Positions 22,970 to 34,722 of a stretch of DNA of 64,000 nt are shown piece after piece (positions within the stretch are counted from its first letter, which is position 1; each line of letters opens with the position of its first letter). The translations under genes and the position numbers were made by a program. The DNA is taken from assembly GCA_026182355.1 (NCBI GenBank), contig JAPFBL010000581.1, positions 90,001 to 154,000 of the forward strand, in the 5' to 3' direction. The notes under the pieces were generated by a model. That model ran no database searches. It was given only the letters and a program-made list of their open reading frames with translations, and was not told where the DNA came from. The stretch is from Hermatobates lingyangjiaoensis (Eukaryota; Arthropoda; Insecta; Hemiptera; Hermatobatidae).

Positions 22970-23210
22970 CAACTTCCAAAACAGAGTGAGAAATCAGAAA
23001 AAAATTCTGTCATCTGTCAAAAGTAACTAGTGGTCTTCGTCAGGGTGAAATCTGAATCTTCTTTAGATTTGACTCTGTTGAAGATAGCTTATTACAGTTG
23101 AAAGATCTTAGTCTTTTCTCTGATCTCTTACTATGGATTGGACGTTGATTTTTGTTCACGTGTCTGTTGGAAAGTCTTGTTTTATATATATATTTCACTT
23201 AATAAAACGA
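22970..23210 (+). repeat. Degenerate family A foldback
   Basis: Left arm fragment GTGGTCTTCGTCAG (minus) and right arm TTTGACTCTG, then AGTTGAAAGATCTTAGTC (23096-23113). The right-arm core is disrupted (CTGTTGAAGA), so it is inactive, but the 3' half is intact. It ends at a TA run near 23186. Confidence 0.6.
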
Positions 23211-23640
23211 AACAAGATCCAATCTGAGGTTGTAGACACAACGGCAAGTAACCAATCCGGCAACTGCCAGTGCTGTTCTCCGTAACCGGGAGCAGCATCT
23301 TTAATTTACCAATACAACTAAAAAATTTTTTTGTATTTATTTAATTATTTCTCTTTTCTCTATCATTATTTTTGATTAATATGGTTTGCTTTTGTTTTCT
23401 ATTGCTTTTAATTTTTTATCTAATTCATATATTTACCGAACTAGTACTGCTTATCTGAATTTCTGTTTATTTCTTCTCTTAATTCTATACCGGGTATGTG
23501 GGGCAGCACTGTCCGTTGCCGGGTTGGTTACTTGACGTTGCGTCTACAACGTGCTAGGTCTCCCTTTCTCTTTTCTCCTGAAGACGAAATTTGAGTCTGT
23601 AAGTGTGTTTCCTTACTCTGTGTGTTACTCTTCTTGAATT
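23211..23640. repeat. Family C-related foldback
   Basis: Left part (about 23215-23310) includes GTTGTAGACACAACGGCAAG and CCAATCCGGCAACTG; right part (about 23500-23640) has CCGTTGCCGGGTTGG, GTCTACAACGTGC, TCTCTTTTCTC and CTGAAGACGAAATTTGAG. The two are inverted around an AT-rich spacer. The right core lacks stem II (CTGAAGA runs straight into CGAAA), an internal deletion of the ribozyme. Confidence 0.55.
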
Positions 23641-23648
23641 TTGAACTC

Positions 23649-23650
<2 letters not shown>

Positions 23651-23688
<38 letters not shown>
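23651..23688. repeat. (TA)n microsatellite
   Basis: Pure TA tract between two family C insertions. Confidence 0.95.
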
Positions 23689-23692
<4 letters not shown>

Positions 23693-23979
23693 CAATATAG
23701 AAAAAGAAACATAGAGAAATCAAAAGAACACACTTACAGTCTCTAATTTTCGGTTTGAACCGTCATCAGAAGAGATAAGGGAGGGAAACAAGCGCACTGG
23801 TCCAGAGACGGTTGGAGACCGTCTACTAGATGACTAGATTGGAGGGTCTCCAACCGTCTCTGGACCAGTGCGCTTGGTTTCCTTCTCTCATCTCTCCAAA
23901 GACGGTTCAAACCAAAACTTAGAGACTGTAAGTGTGTTCTTTTGATTTCTCTATGTTTCTTTTTCTATATTGAACTATA
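23687..23979. repeat. Family C foldback, about 134-bp arms
   Basis: Arms 23687-23820 and 23845-23979 are near-identical inverted copies around a 24-bp spacer. The left arm has a complete hammerhead on the minus strand. The right arm's plus-strand copy is broken (CCAAAGA for CTGAAGA; CAAAA for CGAAA). One functional-looking and one dead core in the same hairpin show that the arms have evolved separately since the join. Confidence 0.8.
23738..23775 (-). ncRNA. Hammerhead ribozyme, family C, intact core
   Basis: On the minus strand: TCTT, CTGATGA (complement of 23763-23769), C, GG/CC stem with loop TTCAAA, GAAA (complement of 23748-23751), ATT, cleavage-site A, then GAGA. Stem I TCTT/GAGA has four pairs including one G-T wobble. 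A closed by T around a 2-nt loop makes stem III a single pair, smaller than in families P and A. Confidence 0.65.
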
Positions 23980-24026
23980 GTTGTCCGTTTTGGATCGTAT
24001 TTCAAACGAAAAAAGTATATATATGT

Positions 24027-24422
24027 ATCAATGGTGAAATCACAATATGAAATGTGAATAATGACTAAAATACTTCAACGAAAACCAAACATTAGAAACA
24101 GAAATATGTTTTTGAGGGCAGTAAGAGTGTCTCCCTGAATTCCTTAATGATGAGATTAACATTAGTTAAATTGCCTTATCTATAAAATAGCCCTCCTCTT
24201 ATATCGACTTAGCTTTGAAAGGTGTCAAAAAAGTTGTCTAATATTTCAATACAACCCTGTTCATTGTAAAATTCTATAATTTGACCGTATCATGAGTCAT
24301 TGGACCCTCTTTCTAGGCTAGCAGATCAATGATCAATCCACAATATGAAATAAGAGAAAAAAACATCTTGTGAGGGGTTGTGGTTTGATCATTGATTGTT
24401 ATTTCACGCATTTATGTGAAAT

Positions 24423-24426
<4 letters not shown>
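24027..24426. repeat. Scattered family A fragments
   Basis: AATCACAATATGAAATG near 24048 and a small inverted pair at about 24328-24426 (ATGATCAATCCACAATATGAAAT; GTTGTGGTTTGATCATTGA, then TTATTTCACGCA). Only the terminal part of family A is present on either side, without a ribozyme core. Confidence 0.55.

Positions 24427-24477
<51 letters not shown>
24427..24477. repeat. (TA)n microsatellite
   Basis: About 50 bp of TA at the 3' edge of a family A end. Confidence 0.95.
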
Positions 24478-24478
<1 letters not shown>

Positions 24479-24479
24479 A

Positions 24480-26329
24480 TATAAGCAATTCTAGATTTTT
24501 ACTCAATTGTTTTCTATAATATCCAGGGAATAAAAAATGGTTATGCAACAGCAGTAACACGATGAAATGTATTCTGTAACTAGGATATTTTGCAAATAAT
24601 AAAGTAATATTATTAATACAAATTCTCCGTTTTGACTTGTGCGGCTTTAGCATAGTTCTGGGTCATTACATTCCGACATCACGTTCCAAAGTAATAAAAT
24701 TAAAAAAAACATTTATGAAAGGTGATCTAGTTATCTATTACTTTATGTCTACTCAGGTCAAGTTTTGTACAAGGTGAGATTTTATTTAATTGAAGATATT
24801 TACATTATTATCAAACTAATTATTATAAACGATTTAAAACGCAAAAAATAAGATATTCTTATGACAGGTGCGATATCAAATATTTAATTGTCTAAAACTA
24901 AGTCACTATAAATAGTTTTCTTACCATTAACATTTTGATAAAGCATAAAGTCTTTGTTCAGTACAAGGCCATATCATGGCAGACATTAAGAAATCAAGCC
25001 CGTCCTTGTAGTCATTTATAACTTTGAAGTATAGGGTATAGATAGACCATTTCATTAACAATTTTGATATTATTTATTCATGAATCATTCATTATAAGCT
25101 ACTTTAGGGGTTTAAAATTCTGAGCACATTTACTATTTATAGTTTTCAGGAAGTTTTAAAACATTCAATTTATGAAAAATTAAACGGAGTATGTTTGTTT
25201 AATTTGAAAATTTCATTCATGAGATGAAGAAAATATTCTCATTATAACACGTCATTAGCTGTGGCTATTTTTCAAGAATTTTTATTACAAAGTACGATAT
25301 ACGATGAAGTAGTACGATATAAGGTAGGTACATATTGACAATCGTTGATATTTTGTGGATTATGGAGTTCTTTATTTTCTGGAATCTCAGCAAGTTGTTG
25401 TTCTATGGTCCTGTTGAAATGGAATAAAACTGCGTCAACACAGTTTGGCTTGACTGTTATTTTAAAGACTTCAGCTGTGCCAGTGTTTTTTAAAATTGTC
25501 CCATCATTTGTTGAAACATTCACATCCAGTGTTGTTTAGCCTTATCTCTTTGGCTATTGACGTTTTTGCTTCGTTAAACAACAAAACCCATTAGTATTTT
25601 GCTATTACATGAAGAATAGGAAAAAAAGCTTAACTTTTCAAATGTGATAAGATACTGCTAAATTAATGAAAATATATATATATATATATTAAATCAAATG
25701 ATTAAACAAGGTTTTAATTCAGAAAAATTCACTCTTACAGACTTGAGTATTCCTTAGTGCTCATTTATTATTTGACTCCGTATAATTTTTAAAACACTTT
25801 ATTCTGGTCACCGCTCCTCAACTTACTTCATATTCTGTTAAAATTTAAGAGGTCATACTTAAATAGCTAAAAAATGATCTAATCAGCCTATCTTCATTTT
25901 AAAAAGTATAAAAAAAAATTATTATTTCTTAATAAAATTTCTAAAATTAGCAGTATTTTAAAGGAATTTGGTAGGTGAAGGATTTGGTTATCATGATTTC
26001 TGTAAATCAATTTATCACTCTACAACCGAAGAAGTAAAATACGAAATTTACACAATTGTATAAGTGGTCTTCCTAAATTTGTTGATAATTTATTTATAAA
26101 CTATGAGAACTAATATAATCAAGTTGAGTGGGACAAATTAGCTTACTAGCACAGTTAATCGTTTAAGGTGTATGTTAAATTTGTATATGCTATATCTGTA
26201 TAACGGAATGGATAGTCAAGAATGTTAATTCAGCTAAGGCGTGTTATATTTTTATACATGTTTAAAGGGATGTCTATGCTAGGAAATAACCTAAACATGT
26301 ATATATATATTTCATATATAATATATAAA
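24480..26329. other. AT-rich intergenic DNA, no gene seen
   Basis: Frames at 25272-25523 (minus) and 25345-25539 (plus) overlap in opposite directions and lack a recognisable domain, so neither is called. A short TA run lies at about 25672-25689. Confidence 0.45.
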
Positions 26330-26462
26330 TATATATATATTTCATTGTAATGCATAGCAGCCTCTGCGTTTACTACTATAAAGCTGGTCTGCTCCAATTT
26401 CCTCACAACTCTGCGGTGGGCTAGTATTAAATGCCATATTAATTGCCCAAGAGACATCTTAA
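26330..26462 (-). repeat. Family H fragment
   Basis: On the minus strand it starts ATGTCTCTTGGGCAATTAAT and ends GCAGAGGCTGCTATGCATT, then TA repeats, matching the 3' part of family H. GAAATTGGAGCAGACC is shared with 40720-40735. Confidence 0.6.
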
Positions 26463-26630
26463 TTTAGCATGAGCAGATGTAAAAAGAAAATCACAATTTT
26501 TAGACAAAAAACGAGACTTTATAATCAGAAACGAAATTCAATAGAAAAAACAACAATTATAGTGAAAGAACAGTACTTACAAGAATTAAAATGTGCACGT
26601 ACATGCTTACGTGAAGAATTGCTGCCCTCT

Positions 26631-26631
26631 T

Positions 26632-26666
<35 letters not shown>

Positions 26667-26667
26667 C
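26631..26667. repeat. (CA)n(TA)n microsatellite
   Basis: A short CA run passes directly into TA repeats. Confidence 0.9.
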
Positions 26668-26826
26668 TTTTCCTTCTCGGAATTCGGTCAGGGTTAATAT
26701 TTGAATCACCTTTTCGCCAACGTTTCGTCTTTATTTTAAGACATCCTCATAATAAAGACGAAATGTTACTGAAGAGGTGATTCCAAATATGAACTCTGAC
26801 CAAATTTCAAGAAGGAGAAAAAGTGT
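26666..26826. repeat. Foldback, about 70-bp arms
   Basis: Arms about 26666-26734 and 26751-26826 (CTTTTCCTTCTCGGAATT with its diverged complement; GAATCACCTTTTC; CGTTTCGTCTTTATT). On the minus strand the left arm reads ATGAGGA, a stem GTCTT...AAGAC, GAAA, CGTT: the hammerhead order with the first core C lost. It inserts directly beside (TA)n. Confidence 0.6.
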
Positions 26827-27942
26827 TTATTAGTAATTGTGGTCAAGAAAACAATACCTTATATATATATATTTTTTTTGCAGGCTTCATGAAGTTTTTG
26901 AAGGTTGAAATTTGAGAATGACCTGAATTGCTGAAGATATTCCTTCCTATTTCATCTTGAAAAGTATAAGAACTTATTTTTATACTTTTAACCTTAATAG
27001 CTACAGTATTTAAAATGTAACAGGGTTATTGGGAAAAAGTTTTAACAAGTCTTGTGGTAATAAAAGTATGACGATGTTGCAAGCGATATAATTCTAACTG
27101 TTGCTTGCCTAGGGTGATTTGACCGCTAACTGTAGTCAAAGTTCGTGGATACATGTCGTAGAGGGCGGCTGAAAAGTAAAGGGTGCCCAATTGTTGCTCA
27201 GCTAGATCGCGTGAGTCGACTCTATCAGAGGAGTAAGTGTCTGAGACACGGAGGTGTCTGCGTTTTGGTCCGACCGTACTCAACCTTAATAGTTCAACAT
27301 CAATTTTCCTTCCCATACTTCCACAAACAAAACCTTCTTTCCTATCATTCACAACCTTCCTAAACGTATATCTTCCCATCCATAAACAATTATTTTTGTT
27401 TCCTCTGTTCAGTTAAATTGTTCATTTCAAGACCCGTCAAAGGTAATCCAATTTTATGATACTTCACTAATGGAATAAGCGTTTCCTGTATTTAACTAAT
27501 GAACGACCATAAGAAGAAGAATGGTACAAAGCCTTCATCTGGTGTTATAGTGTGATTAAGATATGTTTAGATCCATAAACAAAGCAGGCTAAAACCTTCA
27601 ATATCTAATCAAATGCCTACTTTATGAGAAACTGGTCTTTTAATTCTTTAAGAAAAACTATTGAACATTACTTACTTTACATATATATTTAATGAATATT
27701 TTATACGAAAAAGTACTTTTGTGTAATTTGAAGTATAGCTTCTTTTTAAAATTTTCAAGTATAAACGATAAATTCAAGGCATGTTCAAAAATGTAAAGCA
27801 CTTCTGGAAAACTAACTCATAATGTCAATACACTTATATAATCATCAGGATACGGTAGTTAAGCAGGTACTGAAATAATCAGATTCCTTGAGAATCAAGG
27901 AACCAGAAAATTTATTTAGAGCTTTTGGACTTTCTGGCAGTA
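26827..27942. other. Intergenic DNA with one mixed-composition patch
   Basis: 27050-27330 is less AT-rich and open on both strands for more than 70 codons (27026-27379 minus, 27145-27363 plus). Neither frame has a domain I recognise; there is no splice or promoter evidence. Could be an old element fragment. Confidence 0.4.
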
Positions 27943-28925
27943 TTATTTAATACGAGTATTGTTATATACGAGTAGTACATCGTATTATTATATACGAGTA
28001 GTACGAGTATTATTATATACGATTAGTACGAGTATTATTATATACGAGTAGTAAGAGTATTATTATATACGAGTAGTACGAGTATTATTATATACGAGTA
28101 GTACGAGTATTATTATATACGATTAGTACGAGTATTATTATATACGAGTAGTAAGAGTATTATTATATACGAGTAGTACGAGTATTATTATATACGAGTA
28201 GTACGAGTATTATTATATACGAGTAGTACGAGTATTATTATATACGAGTAGTACGAGTATTATTATATACGAGTAGTACGAGTATTATTATATACGAGTA
28301 GTACGAGTATTATTATATACGAGTAGTACGAGTATTATTATATACGAGTAGTACGAGTATTATTATATACGAGTAGTACGAGTATTATTATATACGAGTA
28401 GTACGAGTATTATTATATACGATTAGTACGAGTATTATTATATACGAGTAGTACGAGTATTATTATATACGATTAGTACGAGTATTATTATATACGAGTA
28501 GTACGAGTATTATTATATACGATTAGTACGAGTATTATTATATACGAGTAGTACGAGTATTATTATATACGAGTAGTACGAGTATTATTATATACGAGTA
28601 GTACGAGTATTATTATATACGAGTAGTACGAGTATTATTATATACGAGTAGTACGAGTATTATTATATACGAGTAGTACGAGTATTATTATATACGAGTA
28701 GTACGAGTATTATTATATACGAGTAGTACGAGTATTATTATATACGAGTATTACGAGTATTATTATATACGAGTAGTACGAGTATTATTATATACGAGTA
28801 GTACGAGTATTATTATATACAAGTAGTACGAGTATTATTATATACGAGTAGTACGAGTATTATTATATACGAGTAGTACGAGTATAATTATATACGAGTA
28901 GTACGAGTATTATTATATACGATGA
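27943..28925. repeat. 25-bp minisatellite, about 39 units, with higher-order structure
   Basis: Tandem array of a 25-bp unit containing ATTATTATATACGAGTAG. Variant units are regularly spaced. GATTAG variants lie at 28021 and 28121 and GTAAGAG variants at 28051 and 28151, a 100-bp (4-unit) higher-order repeat. GATTAG variants at 28421, 28471 and 28521 show a 50-bp (2-unit) repeat. The first units (27943-27990) and the last are more diverged, as expected at array edges. No direct link to the mobile elements is visible. Confidence 0.95.
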
Positions 28926-30590
28926 ATAGTATTTTAATCGATGAATTATATATTTATATAAGTAATTGATAAAAAAGAGCAACAGAAAATAGCGTAATTC
29001 GACATTCATATATTGTTTTCAATAACTCTTTTTTGTGTGAAGATATAATTTTTGAAATTTTCCAATGTAATTTAATAACACAGTACAACAGATTGCACAT
29101 GTAATGAGTTAATTGAGGTAATAAAGTCCGACTAATAAATCCACAGGTCCAGTTTCAACTGTAATACAACCTAAGAAGGCGATTACATAGTAAAAACAAT
29201 GCTAATGCCTGTTTAACATTCCAGGAGCAACTTCTATACAAAGAAATATTATAAATTTCATTGGTAAAGGAAATTTAAGTTAGAAAAAATAATACAGAGT
29301 TTGATGTAAAATACTTTTATCATGCTGGAATGATGATGAAAGGCAACTGGATTCCTTTCTTACTGAGAGCAACATATCAGTCCAGTTTTTTAAAATCTTT
29401 CAAACAGTACAACATTTAGCCTAACTGAAAAGTTGTAGATATGTTTTCCCACAATAAAGAAACATTAATCCAAAAAAAAATCAAAACTATGTTTTTGAAA
29501 CATCATAACGTAAGTCAGTCAAAATAAGTTTTTCATTTCATACTATAAGTTGGTGGCTGTACTTAGAGTAAAGAAACCAATATTGTTGTAAAAAAATTAT
29601 AAAAGGTGCTATTATATACCTTCATTTAATGAACCTTGAGTTTAAAATTAAAAACATACAGATAGGCGAGGACAAATGAAAGGTTTATATAGCCAGGAAG
29701 TCTATCAACATCTGCTTGGATGGTGAAATAGTCTTATATTACATGTTTATGTGCAGAGCTTCCTTTTAATATTTTCAACTAAGTAATACTGTAGTAAAAA
29801 TTTGTTTTTATAAATGTTCGTTACAACAATAATAATAAGCAATAAAGATACAAATAAAGTAGGATATGATGTTATTATTTATCTTTTGACCTTAGTAGTT
29901 ACTAAAAATTCAGCGTTCAAATTCATCAGATGACTCTAGATTTGGCCTAGACAAATAATTTACTTAACGCCCTTTGCAGAGTATTCAAACATCATTTTAA
30001 GCCTGTACAGTTTCAGATGATTAATCATGAAAAAAAAAATATTTCAGATTCCTGCACTAGATTTAAACGGGAATATCAATCATAAGAAGTTAAATATCTT
30101 CCTTGAAAATAAATTTTACAAATTTATTAATTTCGAATTTGCAAGAAATTATCATAAAATTTTTGTAATTTTGTTTCATTGCCAATCATTAAGAATATTA
30201 TCGAAAAAAAAAGTTCTTATTTTTAATTAGCAATCATATCAATATATAAATTACTCATAACTCGTTATTTCAATTTTATTAATGAATTATCTTTTATAAA
30301 ATTACAAATAATTGGTCTTAAATTGTAATTTTAATAATAATTGATATGAAGAAACTGTCAGTAATCATACAGAATATAGAAGTAATAATGAGGCTTGATG
30401 ATTTTATTTAAATGTTTTCCACTAGTATTTGTTATTTGTTTAATAGTAGTTTATAATGTATTAATATTTTATTAATATGTTTACTGGTTTTAATAAGCTA
30501 AGATGAACTAATGTTCACATGAAAGTGTATGGGATATAAGACCTATAGCAAAATATTTCTTAAATATAGTTAATGGGTTAGTTCCACTGA
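28926..30590. other. AT-rich intergenic DNA, no gene seen
   Basis: A diverged copy of the 523-590 dispersed repeat lies near 29050-29100. The frame at 30027-30230 is AT-rich and unrecognised. Confidence 0.45.
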
Positions 30591-30600
30591 GGTTAGTAAT

Positions 30601-30833
30601 ATTAGAATCAGTAATAATACAATCCATCATACCTCGTAAAGTCCTAGAAAAGCTCGACCGGTTTTGGGTCCGTCTGGATCCCATCTTCAAGAGAACCTAA
30701 CTGACCCAACAATTCAGTTGATTCACAGTCAGTTAGTGCTCTTGAAGATGGGATCCAGACGGTCCCGAAACCCGTCGAGCTTTTCTGAGACTTTACGAGT
30801 TATGACGGATTGTATTATCACTAATTCTAAAAT
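30601..30833. repeat. Foldback, family I, about 105-bp arms
   Basis: Arms 30601-30705 and 30728-30833 are inverted copies (AATACAATCC, GTAAAGTC, AAGCTCGACCGG, GTCTGGATCCCATCTTCAAG) around a 22-bp spacer. The right arm holds an almost complete hammerhead with one core substitution. The left arm's copy has further changes (AAAA in place of GAAA on the minus strand). Confidence 0.75.
30738..30780 (+). ncRNA. Hammerhead-like motif, family I, one core mutation
   Basis: Stem I GCTC (30738-30741) pairs with GAGC (30777-30780). The core is TTGAAGA (30742-30748), a C-to-T change at the first, normally invariant, core base. Then one T, stem II GGGA/TCCC (30750-30753 with 30763-30766), GAAA (30767-30770), mini stem III AC-CC-GT (30770-30775) and cleavage base C 30776. 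All three stems are intact, so it probably lost activity recently. Confidence 0.6.
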
Positions 30834-33729
30834 ATTTCTTGTTAAATGCATATTAGGATTTGAAATAACCTTTTTTGGGGAATTAATGAATGTATTTCTT
30901 CTTCAAGACTGCAATGTTGCCATTACTTGTCAGTAGCGAATGTTTTTTGTTTTAAATAAATGCAAGGGTACCTTTTTTTAAACCTCTTTACAAGTATTAG
31001 AGATCTGGAAACATTAGGTACCTAACTAAAGTAATTTATTTAAATTAATCTCTCTTATTTACATTAATAATAAGATATGCTACTAAAAACAAATTTGCAA
31101 GGAAATATTATGAAATTCACTAGAAAAACTTATCTCTGTTCAATTACAAAATAATTACATTTATTCAGATTCATAACAATTTGATTGAGAATTAATCCTT
31201 AGTTTAGTTATTTAATATTATTAGTTATTGCAATTATCTAAGAGTTTATTTGAAAAGTTGTTATTCTACATAAAAACACATATTTATTGTCAAACTCATC
31301 TATTAAATTCTGCAGTCTAAATGATTTTTTGAGTTTTAATGATTTCATTTGCAGGGTTTCAAATGATTTTCACTAACAGAGCTTTCTCAGGTGTAAGTTT
31401 ATGTTTAACAACACTGATGATTTGTTCCCAGAACTCTAGAGAAGAGTGAAAGTCCAGTTTGGAACTTTTTGATTCCCACAGTACACACACGAAATGCTTA
31501 GATGATTAACAACAGCTTTCCCCCTCCCAACAATGAATTTATTCATATAAAATTTCATTTCAATGAATAAGCTTTTGGAATAAGTTTTTGATGATTGCAT
31601 TAATTCTTTCAGTGTAAACTATTTTCGATGATGCATATCTGAACGTCTAAACCGGAGTAAAAAATTCAAAACTGACACAATGAAATTTAATTTCGCTTAA
31701 TTTATTCTATTTTGATGATTACCAGGTGTTTTGGTTGAAAAATCTTAAGTAAACTTGAGTTAGGCAAAATATATGTACGAATACATTGGTGTTCAAGTTT
31801 TGATTTCAACCAGGAAAACTGGTTACTTATCAGAAAAAATTGATTCTGATAAATAAAATTTTCTTTGGTATATGTATACAAGAATTAACAGTAAATATGT
31901 GAAATAAAAAAAAATTCTAAACAACAATAAGATTTCTAAAAATAGGGCAAGATCTGTAGAATATAATTTGTTGGGTTAATATTGGTAACAGATTTTACAT
32001 AAGGGTCATTTATTAAAATTTACCTGACTATGTTGAAAAAAAATCTTTTTCATTCTTCTTTCTTTATAATGAAGTTAATTGAAAGGTTATATATTACCGA
32101 TTGTATATTTATATATTCATTTGAGTAATTCGGGATAAACTGTAATTAACAGGTACTCAAAATTTCACCTGTGTGCAAACAACCAAGCAATCAAGATCAA
32201 CAGAGTATTATTAGTATATATATAATTGAATACGCCGAAAAGAAATTATGTTTAAAATAAAAGTCGTTAAGATTAATATTTTTAATCTACTGTTCGTTTT
32301 CAAATTTTCTCTAAAGTTGTTTGTTTTTAAATTATCTTAATTTTCAACTTTATGTAGTTTTTATGTGTCATTTCATAGTAAATAAACTTTTAATCTATAA
32401 TGTTTTTCCCTTTGATAATACTCTTATACTGGAACCTTTTTCCATTAGGTGATCTATATAAATAAAAGAAAGATTTTTTTCTGTACATTGCTTAAAAACT
32501 GACTCATTTCAAGTTATCTTTACACTTTATATATTAGAAAAACTTAATCTATCCTTAGATAAATGTCTGTCTGTCTGATTGATTGTTCAAAAACTTTGTC
32601 ACAAGAAAACTCAGCCACCATAAGTCAGGGTAAGCTGAAATTTTGACAGTAGATTTGTGTCTAACTTTAAAGATAATATTTCAATGGATAGCAAATTGAA
32701 CGTAGGAGTGAAGATATGGACTTTTACTATGTTTGGCTAGCTACACAGACATTATTATTTTAAAAAATTTGCAAGTGTAACTAACAGGTAATGTTATTTG
32801 ACTTTAATTTTGTTTACGTTTATTATAATTAATTTACATTAAAAAAGTGAGTCCTACATACCCGTATACTACTTATACTACTTATACATAAGAAGTATGC
32901 TTAGAATAAAATCAAATTTAAGATCAATATCTAAAGGTGCAAAACTTAATAGAAACTCCAGATCTGATGACAGTTATAGACTGTACTATAATGATATTTT
33001 TACTATTGTATAATTTTTAATAATGTTTTGGAGCTTCAGATATCATCTAGATATTTTTGTAAAAAACTTTTCAAAAACAGGCACATTTGGTTGTTTTATA
33101 ATATTTAATAAAAAAGGAACGTTTTATGGTTTTTACGAATTCTTATGACAAGTCATATAGTTATTCTTATTTCCCATATATTGGTCAACACTATCTCACT
33201 TACTAAATCTAAATTAAGCATTAAAATAAATATATTAATTGCATTTTGATTTAAATAAAACTACTTTTTATGTTAATAAAATTGGCATGAAGTCAAAAAC
33301 AGATATGTTTCTCTTTTGATTAAAAGAAAAAAAAAACATAATTATACCTGGCTATAACGTATTCTCGACAGTTCCGGTTAGTGCTTAGTGCAGAACCATT
33401 AAACGTGAGATTCGTTAAAGTGTAGCTTGTAATTTGCACTTTTAATTAGTACGATTTCTGAGTGTGCTGAGATTTCTTCTCAGGCTCTACTTTAGGAATG
33501 TTTCAATAGGACACCTGATCAGTGTCAGTCTTAGGTCAGTTAGCTGCCAGTAAACTCGATCATCCTGCGTGTCTTGCTTTGTATTTATTTAACATTTCTT
33601 TAGCAAAATTAAAAAAAAAATTGTTAATTCGCATTTATTATTTAAAAAACTTTGATTACTAGTGTATAATAGTTTTAAAATAATTAAAAAAAGTATTATG
33701 TGTTTTAGAAATAGGGATACTCATTTTTA
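30834..33729. other. AT-rich intergenic DNA, no gene seen
   Basis: No gene or recognisable repeat seen in nearly 2.9 kb. Around 32560-32640 a TGTCTGTCTGTCTG run is the only notable simple repeat. Confidence 0.45.
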
Positions 33730-33750
33730 AGTATATATATATATATATAT

Positions 33751-33900
33751 CAATGATCAAATCACAATAAGAAAATGGGAAAACAAAACTAAGATCGTTC
33801 AACCGAAACAAGCGGTCTTCGCCAGAGTCAAAAACCCAACTGGTTTTTGTCCAGTTGGGTTTTTGACTCTGACGAAGATCACTTGTTACGGTTGAAAGAT

Positions 33901-33905
<5 letters not shown>
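33751..33905. repeat. Family A foldback, 3' end stops at ribozyme cleavage site
   Basis: Left arm 33751-33843 (minus), right arm from 33851 (plus), with (TA)n on both sides. The right arm keeps GACT, CTGACGA, stem II, GAAA and GATCTT, then passes straight into TA repeats exactly where the stem I strand AGTC should start. The left arm continues past that point, so the two arms have unequal ends. The left arm core reads CTGGCGA (one change). Confidence 0.75.

Positions 33906-33943
<38 letters not shown>
33903..33943. repeat. (TA)n microsatellite
   Basis: TA tract between a family A and a family B insertion. Confidence 0.95.
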
Positions 33944-33948
<5 letters not shown>

Positions 33949-34078
33949 AATTCAAAACGAAGGAAACACACAGAAAGATACAGACATAACTCACATCGAT
34001 ATTTCGACCATCGTCGTCATCAGGAGGTGTGAAGAGCGAAGAGTCCCGGGGGAAGGCAGGGCGGTGACTCATTATTAT
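33943..34078 (-). repeat. Family B PLE-like 3' end, single arm
   Basis: AAATAAATTCAAAACGAAGG, ACACACAGAAAGA, the ribozyme block, then GAGGTGTGAAGAGCGAAGAG and GGCAGGGCGGTGACTCA. The same family as 57640-57870 and 58080-58345 but present as one arm only. TA repeats flank both ends. Confidence 0.75.
33993..34030 (-). ncRNA. Hammerhead ribozyme, family B, intact core
   Basis: On the minus strand: stem I CACCTC / GATGTG (five of six pairs), CTGATGA, C, stem II GAC/GTC with loop GATG, GAAA, TAT, cleavage base C. Identical layout to 57781-57818. Stem III is a single A-T pair, so it is the weakest part. Confidence 0.7.
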
Positions 34079-34609
34079 ATATATATATCTATTTTGAACA
34101 CTTTTGAATGTGAAAGTTAATTTTGAATCTGCTGTGTTCAGTAATTTTATCAGAAATGTCAAGACATTTATTGAAATATATACATATATAGTAAGACTTT
34201 CCAGTGAACACGTAAAATAAGTAGTAAGTAAGTAATTAGTAGTAATAAGGAAGTAATAAGTATGTATGCTTACATATAAATAATGAAATTTATTATATTG
34301 ATTGTCCAGGAGCTAAATTTATTACCAATGAAAAAATCGATTTTATTAAGAAATATTATCGAATCCCCTGAGATTAAATTTACTAGATGAAATATGATAT
34401 ACATTATCAACAGGCTTTTTAAACTTGACGAGGGTAATAGCCTCACCGAAGAGGGTTGGCAGCTAGTGGATAGTATTTTACTTTTTCTTACTGTACTTCT
34501 TGGTTTTCCTAAACATCCCTTCCTGAACTATTGTCAATTCCTGCACTTTACATCTTTTTAAAATACCACTCTTTCCTCCCACTCCTCTCAACCCCTCACA
34601 ATAATGTTT

Positions 34610-34722
34610 CTGCATCTAGTGTTTCATTTTGACTCTGACAAAGATTGCTTGTTACGGTTGAAAGATCTTAGTCTTTTCTCCCATTTCATATTGTCGTTTG
34701 ATCATTTATATATATAAAGTCA
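34610..34722 (+). repeat. Family A 3' end fragment
   Basis: TTTGACTCTGACAAAG, GTTACGGTTGAAAGATC, TTAGTC and the CCCATTTCATATTGT tail, running into TA. The core is CTGACAA (one conserved G changed), so an inactive ribozyme is expected. All stems are otherwise as in the intact copies. Confidence 0.7.

Noticed and set aside
25272..25539. Overlapping opposite-strand frames of 83 and 64 codons as genes
   Set aside because: They shadow each other, lack recognisable motifs and have no nearby signals.
27026..27379. 117-codon minus-strand frame as a gene
   Set aside because: No domain recognised; the same DNA is open on the plus strand. Left as an unassigned patch.
27943..28925. Regularly spaced repeat resembling a CRISPR array
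   Set aside because: Units are contiguous 25-bp tandem copies with no unique spacers, in a eukaryotic context with no cas genes. It is a minisatellite.
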